From Paramacrobiotus metropolitanus (lineage: Eukaryota; Tardigrada; Eutardigrada; Parachela; Macrobiotidae), in assembly GCF_019649055.1 (NCBI RefSeq), contig NW_026570223.1:1984001-2048000 (forward strand): DNA of 64,000 nt, in the 5' to 3' direction. Every line of letters starts with the position of its first letter. Positions within the stretch are counted from its first letter, which is position 1. Below are positions 12,993-25,254 of the stretch, piece by piece. The position numbers and the translations under genes were made by a program. A model generated the notes under the pieces. That model was not told the origin of the DNA and searched no databases. It saw only the letters and a program-made list of their open reading frames with translations.

Positions 12993-14558
12993 ATGCTTTT
13001 ATTGTTACTTTGTCTGCCGGCAATGTTTATTGCAGTTGTCTCATCATGCAATACTCGCATTGCTGTTACTTTCAGTTTATGCTTGATTTTGCTCGTCTCT
13101 ACCTTACTCCTTATGAAGGGGGATGATGTTAATTATGAAAGTATTTTTCATCCATTGGAACTAACTATAAACAGGTTTGTCTTGTTTCGAATCAAATACT
13201 TGCAAGCATTCATTGGCGACCTTTTAATTTGCTACGTATGTAATAGCAAAACAACTGTCGGTAACAATTGTTTGCACAGCACTAACTCCGTTCATATTAC
13301 ATACGGTATACTTAAAGTAAATTCATAAAGGTCACAGTATGGTATAATGTTTAAGCCAAACAACTGCACTCGCTTTCACTTATAATAAATATCCAACTTA
13401 CCTGTGGTGCTTGAATTCAGTAGGAACAACGTGGATGACCGATCTGATTTCGACGCTGCAGACCTCCCAACAATATCTCAAAAATGCCAACCAGTAAAAC
13501 ATATTATGTTCGTGAAAACCCACAAATGCGCTAGTAGTAGCGTGCAGAATGTCCTTTTGCGCTACGGCAACGCTAACAATCTTACCTTTGTAATTCCACC
13601 CTTTTCCAACAATCTCGGGGATTTCACGAAATTCGAACTATTTGTTCCCAACTTGGCTTTGCCGCCTCCGCCACGTTACAGTCCGCACTACGACATATTT
13701 GCCCACCACGCGCGTTACAATCGAAAGGTCATCCCCGGTATGATGCCTAAAGATACGGTATATATCAGCATTCTGCGCGACCCGGTCGAACAGTATCGTT
13801 CAATTTGGAATTATGATTCTTTAACCAAACGTTTCAAAGTTTCGTTGGAAAATTTTGTGGCAAACCCACGACATTATTATTTTCGCAATCCGTCATCAAA
13901 ACCGTGGTTCTACCGAACCGATGATGACTCCACATCGCTAATGCATGCCAGAAACCCTATGATGTCAGATTTGGGTTTGGAGAAAGAGGATTTCGATAAT
14001 TTAACATCTATACAAGAGGCAATTAGTTATATCGCTAGTCAATTCTCCTTAATCATGCTTAGCGACCAGATGGATGAGTCTTTGGTTTTGCTACGGGCGT
14101 TATTATGCTGGGAATGGGATGATGTTATAGAATTTCATTTAAACCGGCAAAGCGCAAATCCCCCGGAACCGTTATCCGACAAGGTCACAGAGAATATTTT
14201 GGCGTGGAATTACGCCGATAACATGCTGTACCAACACTTTACAGTTGAATTTGACCGGAGAAAATCTTTATATGGTAAAGACAACCTCCAGAAAGATGTT
14301 AAGCAGCTACGATACAGGAGAAACAAATGGAAAGAAAAGTGCCTGAAATCGACACTTAAGGAAGAAAAGTGTAGATACTTGTGCATGGACGAGTTACAGT
14401 TTACCGATTTTTTAAGGAAGAAATTAGGGTCAGGCGGTAAAAATTTTCCAAGTGGTAATCTGGAAAATGATTTCGATGAACTTAATCAAACAAAAAGCTA
14501 CTGTGATGAAGGTTTTGATTCCAGAAAGTGGTTTCCGAAATCATCTAATGCAGTCTGA
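12993..14558 (+). CDS. Galactose-3-O-sulfotransferase paralog B (divergent C-terminus)
   Basis: Exons 12993-13174 and 13421-14558, phase-2 intron of 246 bp, 439 residues. Exon 1 starts at the ATG before a Leu run and encodes a signal anchor (VTFSLCLILLVSTLLL). Exon 2 has the PAPS loop FVKTHKCASSSVQN and the 3'-phosphate site YISILRDP. It is the only member on the plus strand. Relative to the paralogs it has a short insertion after the YYF motif near residue 215 (PSSKPWFYRTDDD) and has lost the FWPNYG block near the end, which is replaced by a Gly/Asn-rich stretch. Both PAPS contacts are intact, so it is probably active, perhaps on a different acceptor. Predicted Golgi type II enzyme. Confidence 0.88.
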
Positions 14559-15173
14559 ATCAACGGAATACATTAAATTTTGTTTGTTCGCTATTAGTTT
14601 CAGAAGTGTACAGTAAATACTGTACAAGAATGTACAGTAGCCAGTAACGCTTATTGATTTCATGTTAGCTCAAACTTTTCGTGCGCACTCCAACTTTTTC
14701 TTTTGGTCTCTTATGACATGCGCTTTGCTCGTGTACGAGATTTTATTCTCATGCGTTTCTAGCTAACAATACAAAATATGACAACATACAAAAGAACGAA
14801 ATATCAGAATAACGCTCAAAAAAGATTAGATTGGAACGTGTCCCTCGAAACAATTTGGTAACCACTCTGTTCTCAACCTTTCGCAGTATTTTTCATTTCG
14901 TGGACTACGTATGAATTACTTTTGCTGCGCTACCTTTCAATCCGTGCATAGCCATACCCGGCAGAAACCTTTCACTTTGCTTTTTCCGATTTCGAATTGA
15001 ATTTCACAGTTTGACTTGTTACCTGATTCCCGTGCACAGCCCGTATGACAAAGCCAGCACTGCTGGATTCGGATAATGCCATATAGATATGCACTACTTT
15101 CTACTTGCAGTAATAAACAAGCATAAACAATGTACAATCAAGGTACAATCAAGCTACAATTAAGCTACAATCA
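14559..15173. other. Intergenic between convergent Gal3ST genes B and C
   Basis: Presumed 3' UTRs of two convergent genes. A 66-codon minus-strand frame at 14937-15137 has no recognisable similarity. Nothing else seen. Confidence 0.45.
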
Positions 15174-16742
15174 TTAAATTAAATTTGCAGTATCTCCATA
15201 ACCGAACTCCCACACTTCATCACAGAAATTTTTATCAAACATCTGAGCATTTTTGCCCTTTCTACCGCGATAGTGCGGTTGTGATCCGTAATTTGGCCAC
15301 AATTTTGCTCGAATGCGATCTGTAAACTCCAGTTCATCCATGCAGAAATACTGGCATTCCTCGTTTATTGTAGTACTTGAGCCCGGTTGATTAGTTTTAT
15401 CAATCAGATGTCCAGCAAAGCACTTCCGTTCCCACGCTTTCCTTAATGACCGCAACTTTTGCAGATCGTCTTTCATTCTTTCTTTTCCGTATATGCTTTT
15501 CTTCTCTTCGAATTTGGCTAGAAAATGCTGGTACAACAGATTGTCGGCACTGTTCCAGGCCAAAATGTCGCTGGTGACCTTTTCTGTTAATTCCACCGGA
15601 AGGTGTTTACTTTGTCGGTTTAGATGAAACACCACGACATCATCCCATTCCCAGCATAACAATTCACGGAGTAACACTAGTGATTCGTCCATCTGATGGC
15701 TGATCATGATCAAAGAAAAGTGTTTATCAATATAGTTAATTGTTTCCTTGATTACTGTTAAATTGTCAAAGTCCTCTTTTTCCAGTCCAAAATCCGACAT
15801 AATTGGATTTCTGCCGAACTGCAGAGAGCGATGATTACTCTCATTGAAATAATACAACCTTGGATTTTTCACAAACTCCTCCAAAGGAGCACTGAAGCGC
15901 AAATGGAGAGAAAAAAATGTCCAGATGGATTGGTACATCGCCGCCGGTTCGCGTAAAATGCTAATGTAAACCGAATCTTTTGGCATTATTCTGGGAATGA
16001 TATCTTTATTATATCGAGCATGATGTGTAAAAATTCCATACTCATTTCCGCATTCCGACGGCAGGGGCAGCGCCAAACTAGGATGAAATTTTTCAAATTT
16101 GTCAAATTCACCGAGATTGTTGGAAAATGGTGGAATGACGAAAGTCAGGTTGTTTCGGTGGCCATAACGCAACAATACATTTTGAATGCTGGTGCTGGCG
16201 CATTTGTGCGTTTTTACAAACATAATGTGATGGACTGGCTGGCATTTTCCCGATGATGTCTTGTAATTGCCCAAACTGGATGCAGAATCGCTGTCAGTTC
16301 GAAAAAAAATATACAAATACAAATAACAGTATGTATCTGTAGATATTTTATACATGCAGTCGTAGAATTAAGTATTAAGTTAATAGTCCATACAAGATTG
16401 TAATTACCTGCAATGCCATATCAAGTGCAACACATATTGATTGTGGAACAGATGTTCTGACTCGTATAGTCACTTTGTAACAGTTTTGTCTTGCAAAACA
16501 ATTTTTTGGTAGCCTAAAAAGACCTAAGTATTTTGTAATACTGTAATTTATCCTTAAAATACGCACGTCTCGTACGAAAAATGCTTCTCCGCTTGAAGTT
16601 GTCGATGGTGACCGTCGTGCACGGGAATATAGTTTCCGGTGTGATATTTGGTAAGCGACAAGGTCAAAAGAATTAAAACTAACGACAATCCCAGAATCGC
16701 CAGACTTCGAATATTATTTGGGGAGCTAATTGTTAGCAGCAT
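15174..16742 (-). CDS. Galactose-3-O-sulfotransferase paralog C
   Basis: Exons 16742-16567 and 16290-15174, phase-2 intron, 430 residues. The anchor span (ILGLSLVLILLTLSL) is nearly the same as in paralog A, showing that exon 1 was duplicated together with the catalytic exon. PAPS loop FVKTHKCASTSIQN, 3'-phosphate site YISILREP, and end block LWPNYGS are all present. The donor used (GAGAC then GTGCGT) is the one that keeps phase with the acceptor at 16291; a nearby alternative breaks frame. Sequence is closest to A, consistent with a recent duplication between them. Predicted Golgi lumen, sulfate transfer from PAPS to terminal galactose; acceptor unknown. Confidence 0.88.
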
Positions 16743-17646
16743 AATAACTTCATAGAAGACACTTTAGAACATTATTAGTAGACACTTTAAAACATTATTG
16801 GTGTAAAATTAGGATACCGCGGTAGTCTTGCAGGCATTCATTGGGCGGCATATGGTCATGCATCACACGAATACAGCTGCTGAGCCCGTGTGACATAGGA
16901 AACCGAAAGGGAATGGCAGGAATTTGTTCAGGATTGACTACCAGCCATGCAGTCACCAATGGAACGACAACGAATGACGGCAGCATTAAGCACCTGCGTG
17001 TAGGATGTAATATTGTACGTTGTGCTCTTCTGTTAAAGATGCAGAAGCGCTCTACGTGCTGATTACGAGCGACCCGGTTCTTCTGCGACCAGAACTGAGT
17101 GTCGCATCTTGCCGGAAGCTAGTGGTGCATGTTCACCATTCATATTAAGCAATATATATAGCGTCAGCGTAAGCAAGTACGCACTTGTAAAATATTAATA
17201 CTATGCATTTTAATTTATATAAACAGACACTTATACGGAATCTGAATGTATACTTGAATGTATTTACAATTCTTCCAGATTGTATTCAGGTAATAGCCAT
17301 ACTGCAATCTCATGACTGATTCTATGTTGACAAGCGTAACGTGAAAACGAGCAATTGTGCTTATGGTTGTACTCGTATTAGTTCTTTTATAGCAGATGAT
17401 CACCATAGAATGGTTAGCTTCCAAGTTCGATATGAACACAGTTATTGGTTGCAAATATTTTTCATTATAATCGGGACTTATTCAAACAAACATAACTGGA
17501 TACAGTCTACAGATGTATTCCATATATGATTTGTATACTTACTATGACAGAAACGCAACTAAAATGAAAATAAAAACTAAAACTACTGGGCAGATGTGCA
17601 AAATGTATTTATCATACATTGTGCACATTTGCTACGTTTTTGCTGA
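16743..17646. other. Intergenic between Gal3ST genes C and D
   Basis: A 63-codon minus-strand frame at 16795-16986 begins MLPSFVVVPLVTAWLVV, which resembles a signal peptide, and has two Cys. It could be a tiny secreted peptide or the first exon of something, but no continuation in matching phase was found. The rest shows nothing recognisable. Confidence 0.3.
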
Positions 17647-19408
17647 CTATAACATGATTTCATCACAGAGGTTTATGTCATCCATTTCAAGGCGATGACC
17701 TTTCCCACGATATCGACTGCGAAACCCGTAATTTGGCCACAGTCTAGATCGGACTATGTTGGTGAATTCCAGTTCGTTCACACACAACAAGTGGCAGTAA
17801 TCCTTATCCTTCCGCGACAGAGTAGGAAACAGTTTTGGCGAGCATCGGCGTTTCCATTTTTGCATGAGATCCCTTAGCTTTATCACATCTTTTCCCATTT
17901 TATCACTTCCATATTCGGACACCTGCTTTTCAAATTTCGCAAGAAAGTAATGATACAATAAGTTATCAGCCTTATTCCATGCACGAATATTTTGGCGATC
18001 AATCTCTGTTAATTTTGTGTAATAACTTTTCGGTTGCGAATTGAGATGGAACGCCACAACATCTTGAAAATCCCAACATAATAAACTGCGTAGTAAAATC
18101 AACGATTCCTCCATCCGACCACTTATCATAATCAAAGAGAATTTGTTACTAATCTTTTTAATAGCTTTTTCTATGGTTGATTGATTAGTAAAATCGGTTT
18201 CTTCCAGTCCCAAATCAGACATTAATGGATTCCATCCGAATTTCTTTGTGTGCTGACCTGCTGCATTAAAGTAATATTGCACAGGATTTCTTGCGAATTC
18301 CGGTAAGGAAACATTATATCGTAAATCCAATTGAAAATAGTACCAAATCGATTCATACATTTCCACCGGTTCTCGAATAATGGTAATATAAACAGTATCC
18401 CTGGGCATAATTTCAGCAATATTATTTTCCATAAAACGCGCATGATGCGCAAAAATTTGGTATTCGTTTCCGAATGTTGATGGTAGCGGAAGCGCTAAAT
18501 CCGCGTGAAACGGCTCGAACTGGTCAAAGTTTCCCAAATTGTTACCGGATGGCGGCAGAACAAAGGTCAAATTGTTTCTGTGTCCATAACGCAGGATAAT
18601 ATTCTGCAGCGTGGTACTGGCACATTTGTGCGTCTTTAAAAACATCAAATGCTGGACTGCTTCGCACTGCGGCGAATGTGATCTAAAACATATGATGAGA
18701 AAACGCGTTAACGAAAATGATGACAAAACTGGTGTCACATTGGTGCAAACTTGGTACTGGTGTGAAACTGCTGTTTAAAACATAGATAACTTAAAATATT
18801 TTTAAATAAATAGAATACGTCAGTTATAGCACTAATACCAACATAGCTGCGTGTTTAGATTTTAAAAAAGCTCGTAGCCGACACCCATCTTAAGATTAGA
18901 TTAGATAAGATAACGTTAGATAACTTAAGATTAGATAACGTTTATTCCCGTTTGATAATATTTGTACTACTGGTGTGACACTATATTTGTGCTTGCAGTG
19001 TCAGTTGTCAACACGGAAGCTGCTTATGGTCAGAGCAGGCTATGGGGCTGTGTACAATAATTTACTATTAACGGTTACGCTACATGCAGATCGTATATTC
19101 AGAGATCCTGCGAAGCTTTTTAAACTTTAAATATACTTCAAGCCATTTTGTCAAACGAGAATTGTTTAAATTTTGTTTACTACTTGCGCAGTTTACAAAT
19201 TGTACTATGTGTTTATAATTTAGTTCTACTCTCACCTCTCCGAGATACTTTTCACTTCTTCATAATGGTGCACAGTTGAAGACCACGAGGGATATTTGGG
19301 AATACTCGTCAAAGAGAACACAATAAAAATTATTGCTACAAGAACGACCCCGTGTTTTCGGCCTTTTCGCCACTGGCACAAATAAAATGAAGAACATAAA
19401 TATAGCAT
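17647..19408 (-). CDS. Galactose-3-O-sulfotransferase paralog D
   Basis: Exons 19408-19236 and 18682-17647, phase-2 intron of 553 bp, 402 residues. Exon 1 is taken from the ATG at 19408, giving a short start, a Gly/Arg/Lys patch and one membrane span (VVLVAIIFIVFSLTS). Exon 2 has the PAPS loop FLKTHKCASTTLQN, the 3'-phosphate site YITIIREP and the end block LWPNYGF. FLKTH is closer to the vertebrate form than the FVKTH of A-C, so D may be the oldest or least derived member. It is followed by the same orientation gene C, giving order A(-) B(+) C(-) D(-). Predicted Golgi type II sulfotransferase, acceptor unknown. Confidence 0.87.
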
Positions 19409-20975
19409 TGTACTCCCGCTTTCCCACTGTATCGTGAAGTAATCATACGTATTAAGATTGGAAAAATCTTTAAATAAATCAAGCAATAGTAATCAATACC
19501 AAAGGTGGACCGGAAGATACCGGTTGCGCGTAAAACACTGAATATAGATACTGATAACATATTTAATTAACACTGTTGTCCCCGGGTTATAGACTTATGA
19601 CAATACGGCTTAGCAGGTGGATTCAACTTAATTGCCGGTTTTAATCGTACCAGAAAAATAATCCGCATTTTACCTCGAGCTTTATTACGTTACCTCACAT
19701 AAATCAAACTATGTAAAATGCGCCGTAGATAAGTCATATGTCCGAGTGCCGGGTAAATTACAATATTTACCGTAAGTACCCGTAGACACGGCAACAGAAT
19801 TATGTGTTTATGTTGTGTATGGGAAAGAAAGTGAGGTGAGTTAGCAGATACCATTCGTGCATTAGCGATGCCCCTAGGCCCTAGGTGCAAGCTTTCAGCG
19901 AGACCGAGTGCAATCCAAAATAATGAAGAACCAGCAATCAACAGATTTTTCAGCAGATTTTCATTAAATTCCCTACACAAACCGATTCCGAGTAGGCTTT
20001 AAGAGGAAATATTTTTAGTATGGGCCGCAATGAACCAGAATCGTAGAACACTGCCACTGTAGCTAACAGAAAAATTTCCATCGTACAGGTCAACATGTAT
20101 GTACTACCTCAAATGTTACCATAAACCAGACAAAAAAGCTTTAAAACTGAATTCTGATTTCCTGTTTCCAACTTTCCTTCGGATAAGTAAAGCATATGAA
20201 TAAATTGTAATGCAAGTCAGGTAATACTGTGATGTCTGAAAAATTGTAAACTCCTTACAAGTTATAAACTAATTGCAAACCGTAAACTACAAAGTACTTA
20301 CAGCTTACGATTAGTAAATACTAAATACTCGTACAATTCTTAAAGAACGCCATTTCGAGCAGCCAACCGGTAGCAACACCAAACTGATCAACGTCTTTAA
20401 TGCCTTTTTTTTCCATATAGTCAGCACAGCACGTTCACCTCAGCTTTCTCGCCGGGTTCACTTTCTTTTCCAACGTGCTTTTCATGTGTCAGCCTTTTTT
20501 CTTTCTTTTCCATTGCTGCACACCCAATGTCATAACAGCCTTGATTAGTGGCTCGCAAAGTTAACAAATTAATCGGGTAAATAGTGAAATATCAGATACA
20601 CATCAATAAAATAAACATGGTAAAAATAAGTATAATTAGAAGAACAAATCAAACATGATACAAAAGCATAAACAACAGTTACGCAGCACACACAAAAAGA
20701 TCTAATCCACAAAAAAACAACACTCAAGCGGTAATACTAAAGTTTCCAACCCCAACCAAGAGCCGCACAACAAAATCATATAAGAATAAAATCATCTACA
20801 TTATCGGCTTCATTGAGCGTCCAGGAGATGTAACCACACAGCTCCCATAACCGAATTCATGGGTTTTAGCATAAATGAACTCTTTATTACAAAAAATGCT
20901 GTCGAAAATTCAGTCAATTTTAACTCGGTCACTGTCACGTTCTGGGCGAGAAATTCTGGCCAAACATTGCAATTT
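19409..20975. other. Intergenic upstream of Gal3ST-D, downstream of REXO1
   Basis: No confident gene. A 96-codon minus-strand frame at 19690-19980 contains a hydrophobic stretch (LLIAGSSLFWIALGL) that might be a signal peptide, but nothing continues it. Otherwise AT-rich. Confidence 0.4.
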
Positions 20976-23900
20976 TCATGTACGGCGCTCACGGTCTTGT
21001 TTTGTTTTCCACATCATCAGCTCCATACAGGCTGCCGCGTCTTCCCGACTGTCATGTCCCCCCACATCCTCTTGGATGATTTTATTTAACAACTCACGCA
21101 TTAAATTTCGTAATGCTAAAACACGGCAATTAAACACACTCACACGTAATCAATTTTCACATTTTTCTCAACAAATTCTCATATACTTCACTCATAATTT
21201 CTAATTTTATATAAAATCAAAAACCTTATAATTTCATTTCTCAAACCGAAAACCAATTTCATTAGCCCAATAGTAATCGTACCTATTTACCTTATAAATT
21301 ACGGTTCTTTACAATTTGTGATCGGAGCTTATTCACTTGTAATAAAATTATATATTCGTACAAAGTAAATGATAAAATAAACAAATTTTTCATATACGAT
21401 ACCTCGCTTGAATGGTGGGCCGCGTTTATGCGGGAACACAATGGACGTATCCACAATGTTGCGATGAATCAGCTTCATGGCCAGCAGATCCGACTCCAGC
21501 GAATGCCCAATCAGGATAGTGTCTTCCGTGATCAACCCGCCTAGCAGATCTTTATGCACCTCTTCAATGCTCTTCATCCCCTTGCCCAACTCCCGGTTGA
21601 ACATCTCCGGTTTCAGTCCACTGAAGCGTGTATTACAGTCGATAATGCGCTGTTTCGGCTTCACCAGCGTCTCGTACACTGTCTTCAGATGCCGATCCAC
21701 CATTGTCACCCGCGCCAACTCAATCCCACCGACGGTGTAGATCATTTCGCAGTCGATGGCGAACACTTTGCATTTATCTTCGGGCCGCGTGGCAGGTACC
21801 CCCGTACTGGATACGAATCCCGATAACGAGGGGATGGTGTCGGCCACGTGACACTTAGCCACACAGCAGCCGTACGAGGATGATTCATCCGAGCAGCAGG
21901 TCCGTTTGGCCGCGATGCCTTCACCGGACACGCGCCGGGAGAAGGCCTTCCCCCAGTGATACACGCACTCTTCATCGCGGGCGTAATTGCCTTCGAAATC
22001 CACCGTAAAGTCTTTCTTACAACGACAACATATCCGGCGTGTCTGAGTAATACGGTCCGGGGTAATTTTACCCGACATGGCAATGTACAGCTGCAGTCCG
22101 TCGCGGCGATTTTCACCATCTAGTAAAACAATCTGGGTTATAATTATTTCGATACTCCTCTGCGCTTATGGAAGGAGTGCCATTCTAACTTTGCACGCAA
22201 TGTATTACAACATTTTTGTATTATAAATAAACTGTTTTATACAGTTCCTAATTTTGGCAGTCCAAATATTTTTTGGAAGGGATAAAAGCAACGACTAAAC
22301 TGATTTACCTTGTTTCTTAGCCTGTATCAATGGATAGCCATTGATCACAAGATGGTCTTCCGTGAGAACGGACTTTTTCATAGCGGCATAAAACTCCATA
22401 TCGCTCCACATTCGCGGGTCGTTGTTAATAATTCTCTGTTGAGTATTCTTGGGCATGACGGAAAAATTCTGCTTCTGCTGCTGTGGCGTAGTGGGACTGG
22501 CTTTCGGGAACGTCATAGGCTTGTCCTTTTGGCCGGTCGTAGCGCCCACAGCGGCTGGTACAACGGGTGCGACGGCTTGCTTTAACTTTACCAACTCTTG
22601 CGTGGCCTTATTCCTACCCAAATGTAATAAATCAAGATGATTAATGTTAACATTAGCAATATTCGACGTTTCTGCGAACGAGTTTGTTTACTGTGTCTCA
22701 TAAACGAGTTAGTTTAGCATGTCCATGATGAATAATCACCAAAGCAAATTACATGATCTTTTGTATAAAAACAATAAAGCATCACAAAGCATAAATCAAA
22801 TTAATAATACTGTAGCACTTTACCTGTACGTTCCCATGTGAAACGAATTCACGGCAATATCTTTCTCGGTCTGCACAGCTCTGTCTACAGCTTCCTTTTG
22901 GGAAGGATAAATCTGCGACATATGTTGGATAAACTTCTCCAGCACCTGTTGCCGGAAGGGTAGCGATAGTTTACTCCCCGACACAGCCATCACGCGCGGT
23001 ATTTGCGCAGCCGGTGTGCCACCAGCCACTGGCTGGTGCGCTACGCGCTTTTCACCCTTATCCACCGCAGCGGCAATCACAGGGGCAGTAATACTTTGAG
23101 ATCCGGACGCGGATGCTGCCGCGGCGGCGGCCAACTGTCTCTTCTGTTCCTCAATGGCCTTCATGCGCATCTCCAGCTGCTGCTGGGGGGTGGCAATTTT
23201 CTTCCGCGGTGGCTGACTGGGACGGGGAGAAACGGGTTCGGCCGGTCGGGATGGCGGTGGAGCTTCGGGTACGGTTAAAGTTTGTAGGAGCTTTTGGGGA
23301 TTTTTGGGAAAACCACGCGGAATTACCGGTTTGGCTGGCCTAAAAACCGTCCCAGAATTATCGACAGTAAACCCAGGCCTCTGCACCTAATTTCCCCGTC
23401 TCGAGGAATGCCCGCAAAAATAATTGTCACAATGCAGTCTCTATGCGGAATCATAACAGTTCGAACAAACTTTGAACATCATAGTTACTTCAGTAAGAAA
23501 GAATACAGCACTGCCATATTCAGCAGACGTACATTTCAATGGGCAGTTCAACCATAATCTCATCGTCCTCTTCGTCATCCGCGCCAAATAGACTCTTCAT
23601 AACTTCTGCCTCACTGGTACCGGCGGTCTTCCCACTAGGTTGCACGGGGATCTCCATCACGTCATCATCATCCACGGCCTTCCCAAACCGCGCCTTCTTC
23701 TTCACCAACCGCGGCGGTTCCGCCGGGGATTTCTCGACGCGTTTCCGTGGTGCCGGCACCCACGAGGACGCCGGGGCAATCTTCCCGGGAACTGCCGCAG
23801 CCGGCGGACGTCCCACCGGCTTCTTTCCTAGCGCCACAACGGAATCCGTTTCGGCTATCCGGTGCCGGATGGCGGCGGCCGCTGTGAGGTTGGCAGGCGG

Positions 23901-25254
23901 AGCGGCGGCTGCTACCGCTGGGGGCACCGTCTCCGAGGGAGCGGGCGAAGTGGCGGTTTCGACTGCTTCCGGCTCGGTGATGGTACTGCGGAAGGGCATG
24001 CGCCAGTTGTTGATAGGATCGTACTCGAGGTCGTTGGGTTGGGTGTTCTGGGTGGAATCCACCCAGTCGAAGCTGTAGGGGTTGCGCTCGCTGGTGGACT
24101 GATCGGGTGCATCACTGTAGGTCGGGCGAGGGATATGATCGCTGTTGGCTGTAGTCAGACAAAACACAGATGCCAATCGCACGATAAGTATCAATAAGTC
24201 ATACGGTATAAACATACGTCTGCCTTCGTGCGAAGGCAAAAAAGGTTATTCCAGGTCAGTAAATTGCAATTTAAACTATTTTTATCGGGAATTCTATCTC
24301 TCTGGGCCTAGACTTCCTCAATAATAATAAGTTGTCATAACAAAGCTGCAAAAGCAGGAAAACGATCAGGCAAAAGATAAACAGTAGTCCGTGTGTATAA
24401 CGTTAGTTTTAAAAAAAAAACTATTTACATAATGGATCTGGCCAAACAGTTAAACGCAGAGAAATACGCAAGCTCGGAAAACAGTAATTAATAGTGTTAG
24501 GGCAAACAACAGTTGAAAGAAATATTAAAACCCTCCACTGTAAGAGTCAGCGCGTGAATTCCACTATTAAATCCCAATTTTTTCGAACTATTAACTAAAA
24601 AAATGAATCTGAGAAAAACGCCTCCGAATTCTCATCAAAATTAACTTAAATGTTATAAATTTGTTCCACCCACGTCTGCTAGAAAATTATTAAAAATTTT
24701 GTAATATTGCCCAAATGGAATACTTTTCGAAAAGCCCAACACCATTACTTACGTCTCACGATTAACCCGTCAATTTCGCTTTTTTGGAGCGTGACTTTAC
24801 TGCTGTCGAGTGGCAAAGAAACCGCTGCAGCACCATTGTGCAAAGGTGCCACGACACTGACAGCATCGTCCGCGCCGCGCACCGACTCTTCCGTGGGCCA
24901 AACCGGTGGAATACTGGTCGAGGAAGATGGTGACGGTGTCTCCACCGGTGGACTCAGTCGGGAGCCGGCTGAAAATGATGACCTTTTAGTGGAATATGGA
25001 TTGGAGGACGCAGTAATCCCGTTCTGTTGCTGAGAGAGCAATTCCGCAGAGTGGCTGTATCTGCAACGATTTTGAACCATGACCGTGGAGTTCTATGTGC
25101 GGGTGAGTGAGCGTCAGTGACGCAGCAATGCCACTTGCTTGCAATGCGGTCGTCCACAGGTAGCGAGACCCGAAGAACCAGCTTGGTTCTTGTTGTTGGG
25201 AGATTTCAGCTGCGGACACAGATAGCCGCGGAACGAACCGGTCCCGCCGAACAT
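20976..25254 (-). CDS. Rexo1: RNA exonuclease 1 (REXO1-like), DEDDh family
   Basis: Seven exons with consistent phase: 25254-25135, 25092-24753, 24148-23533, 23378-22824, 22613-22309, 22119-21403, 21115-20976; about 930 residues. The start MFGGTGSFRGYLCP and the following Cys/His cluster (CGRPHC ... CRYSH) resemble the N-terminal zinc-finger-like start of REXO1. The middle is low-complexity Ala/Pro/Gln. The C-terminal nuclease has all DEDDh residues: FAIDCEM, GHSLESDL and HDSREDA. REXO1 proteins are nuclear 3'-5' exonucleases (elongin-A-associated in vertebrates). The last exon is assigned because it supplies HDSREDA in exact phase. Two junctions are less certain: a 42-nt intron at 25134-25093 needed to skip in-frame stops, and the acceptor at 23379 among three closely spaced AGs. 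Confidence 0.9.
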
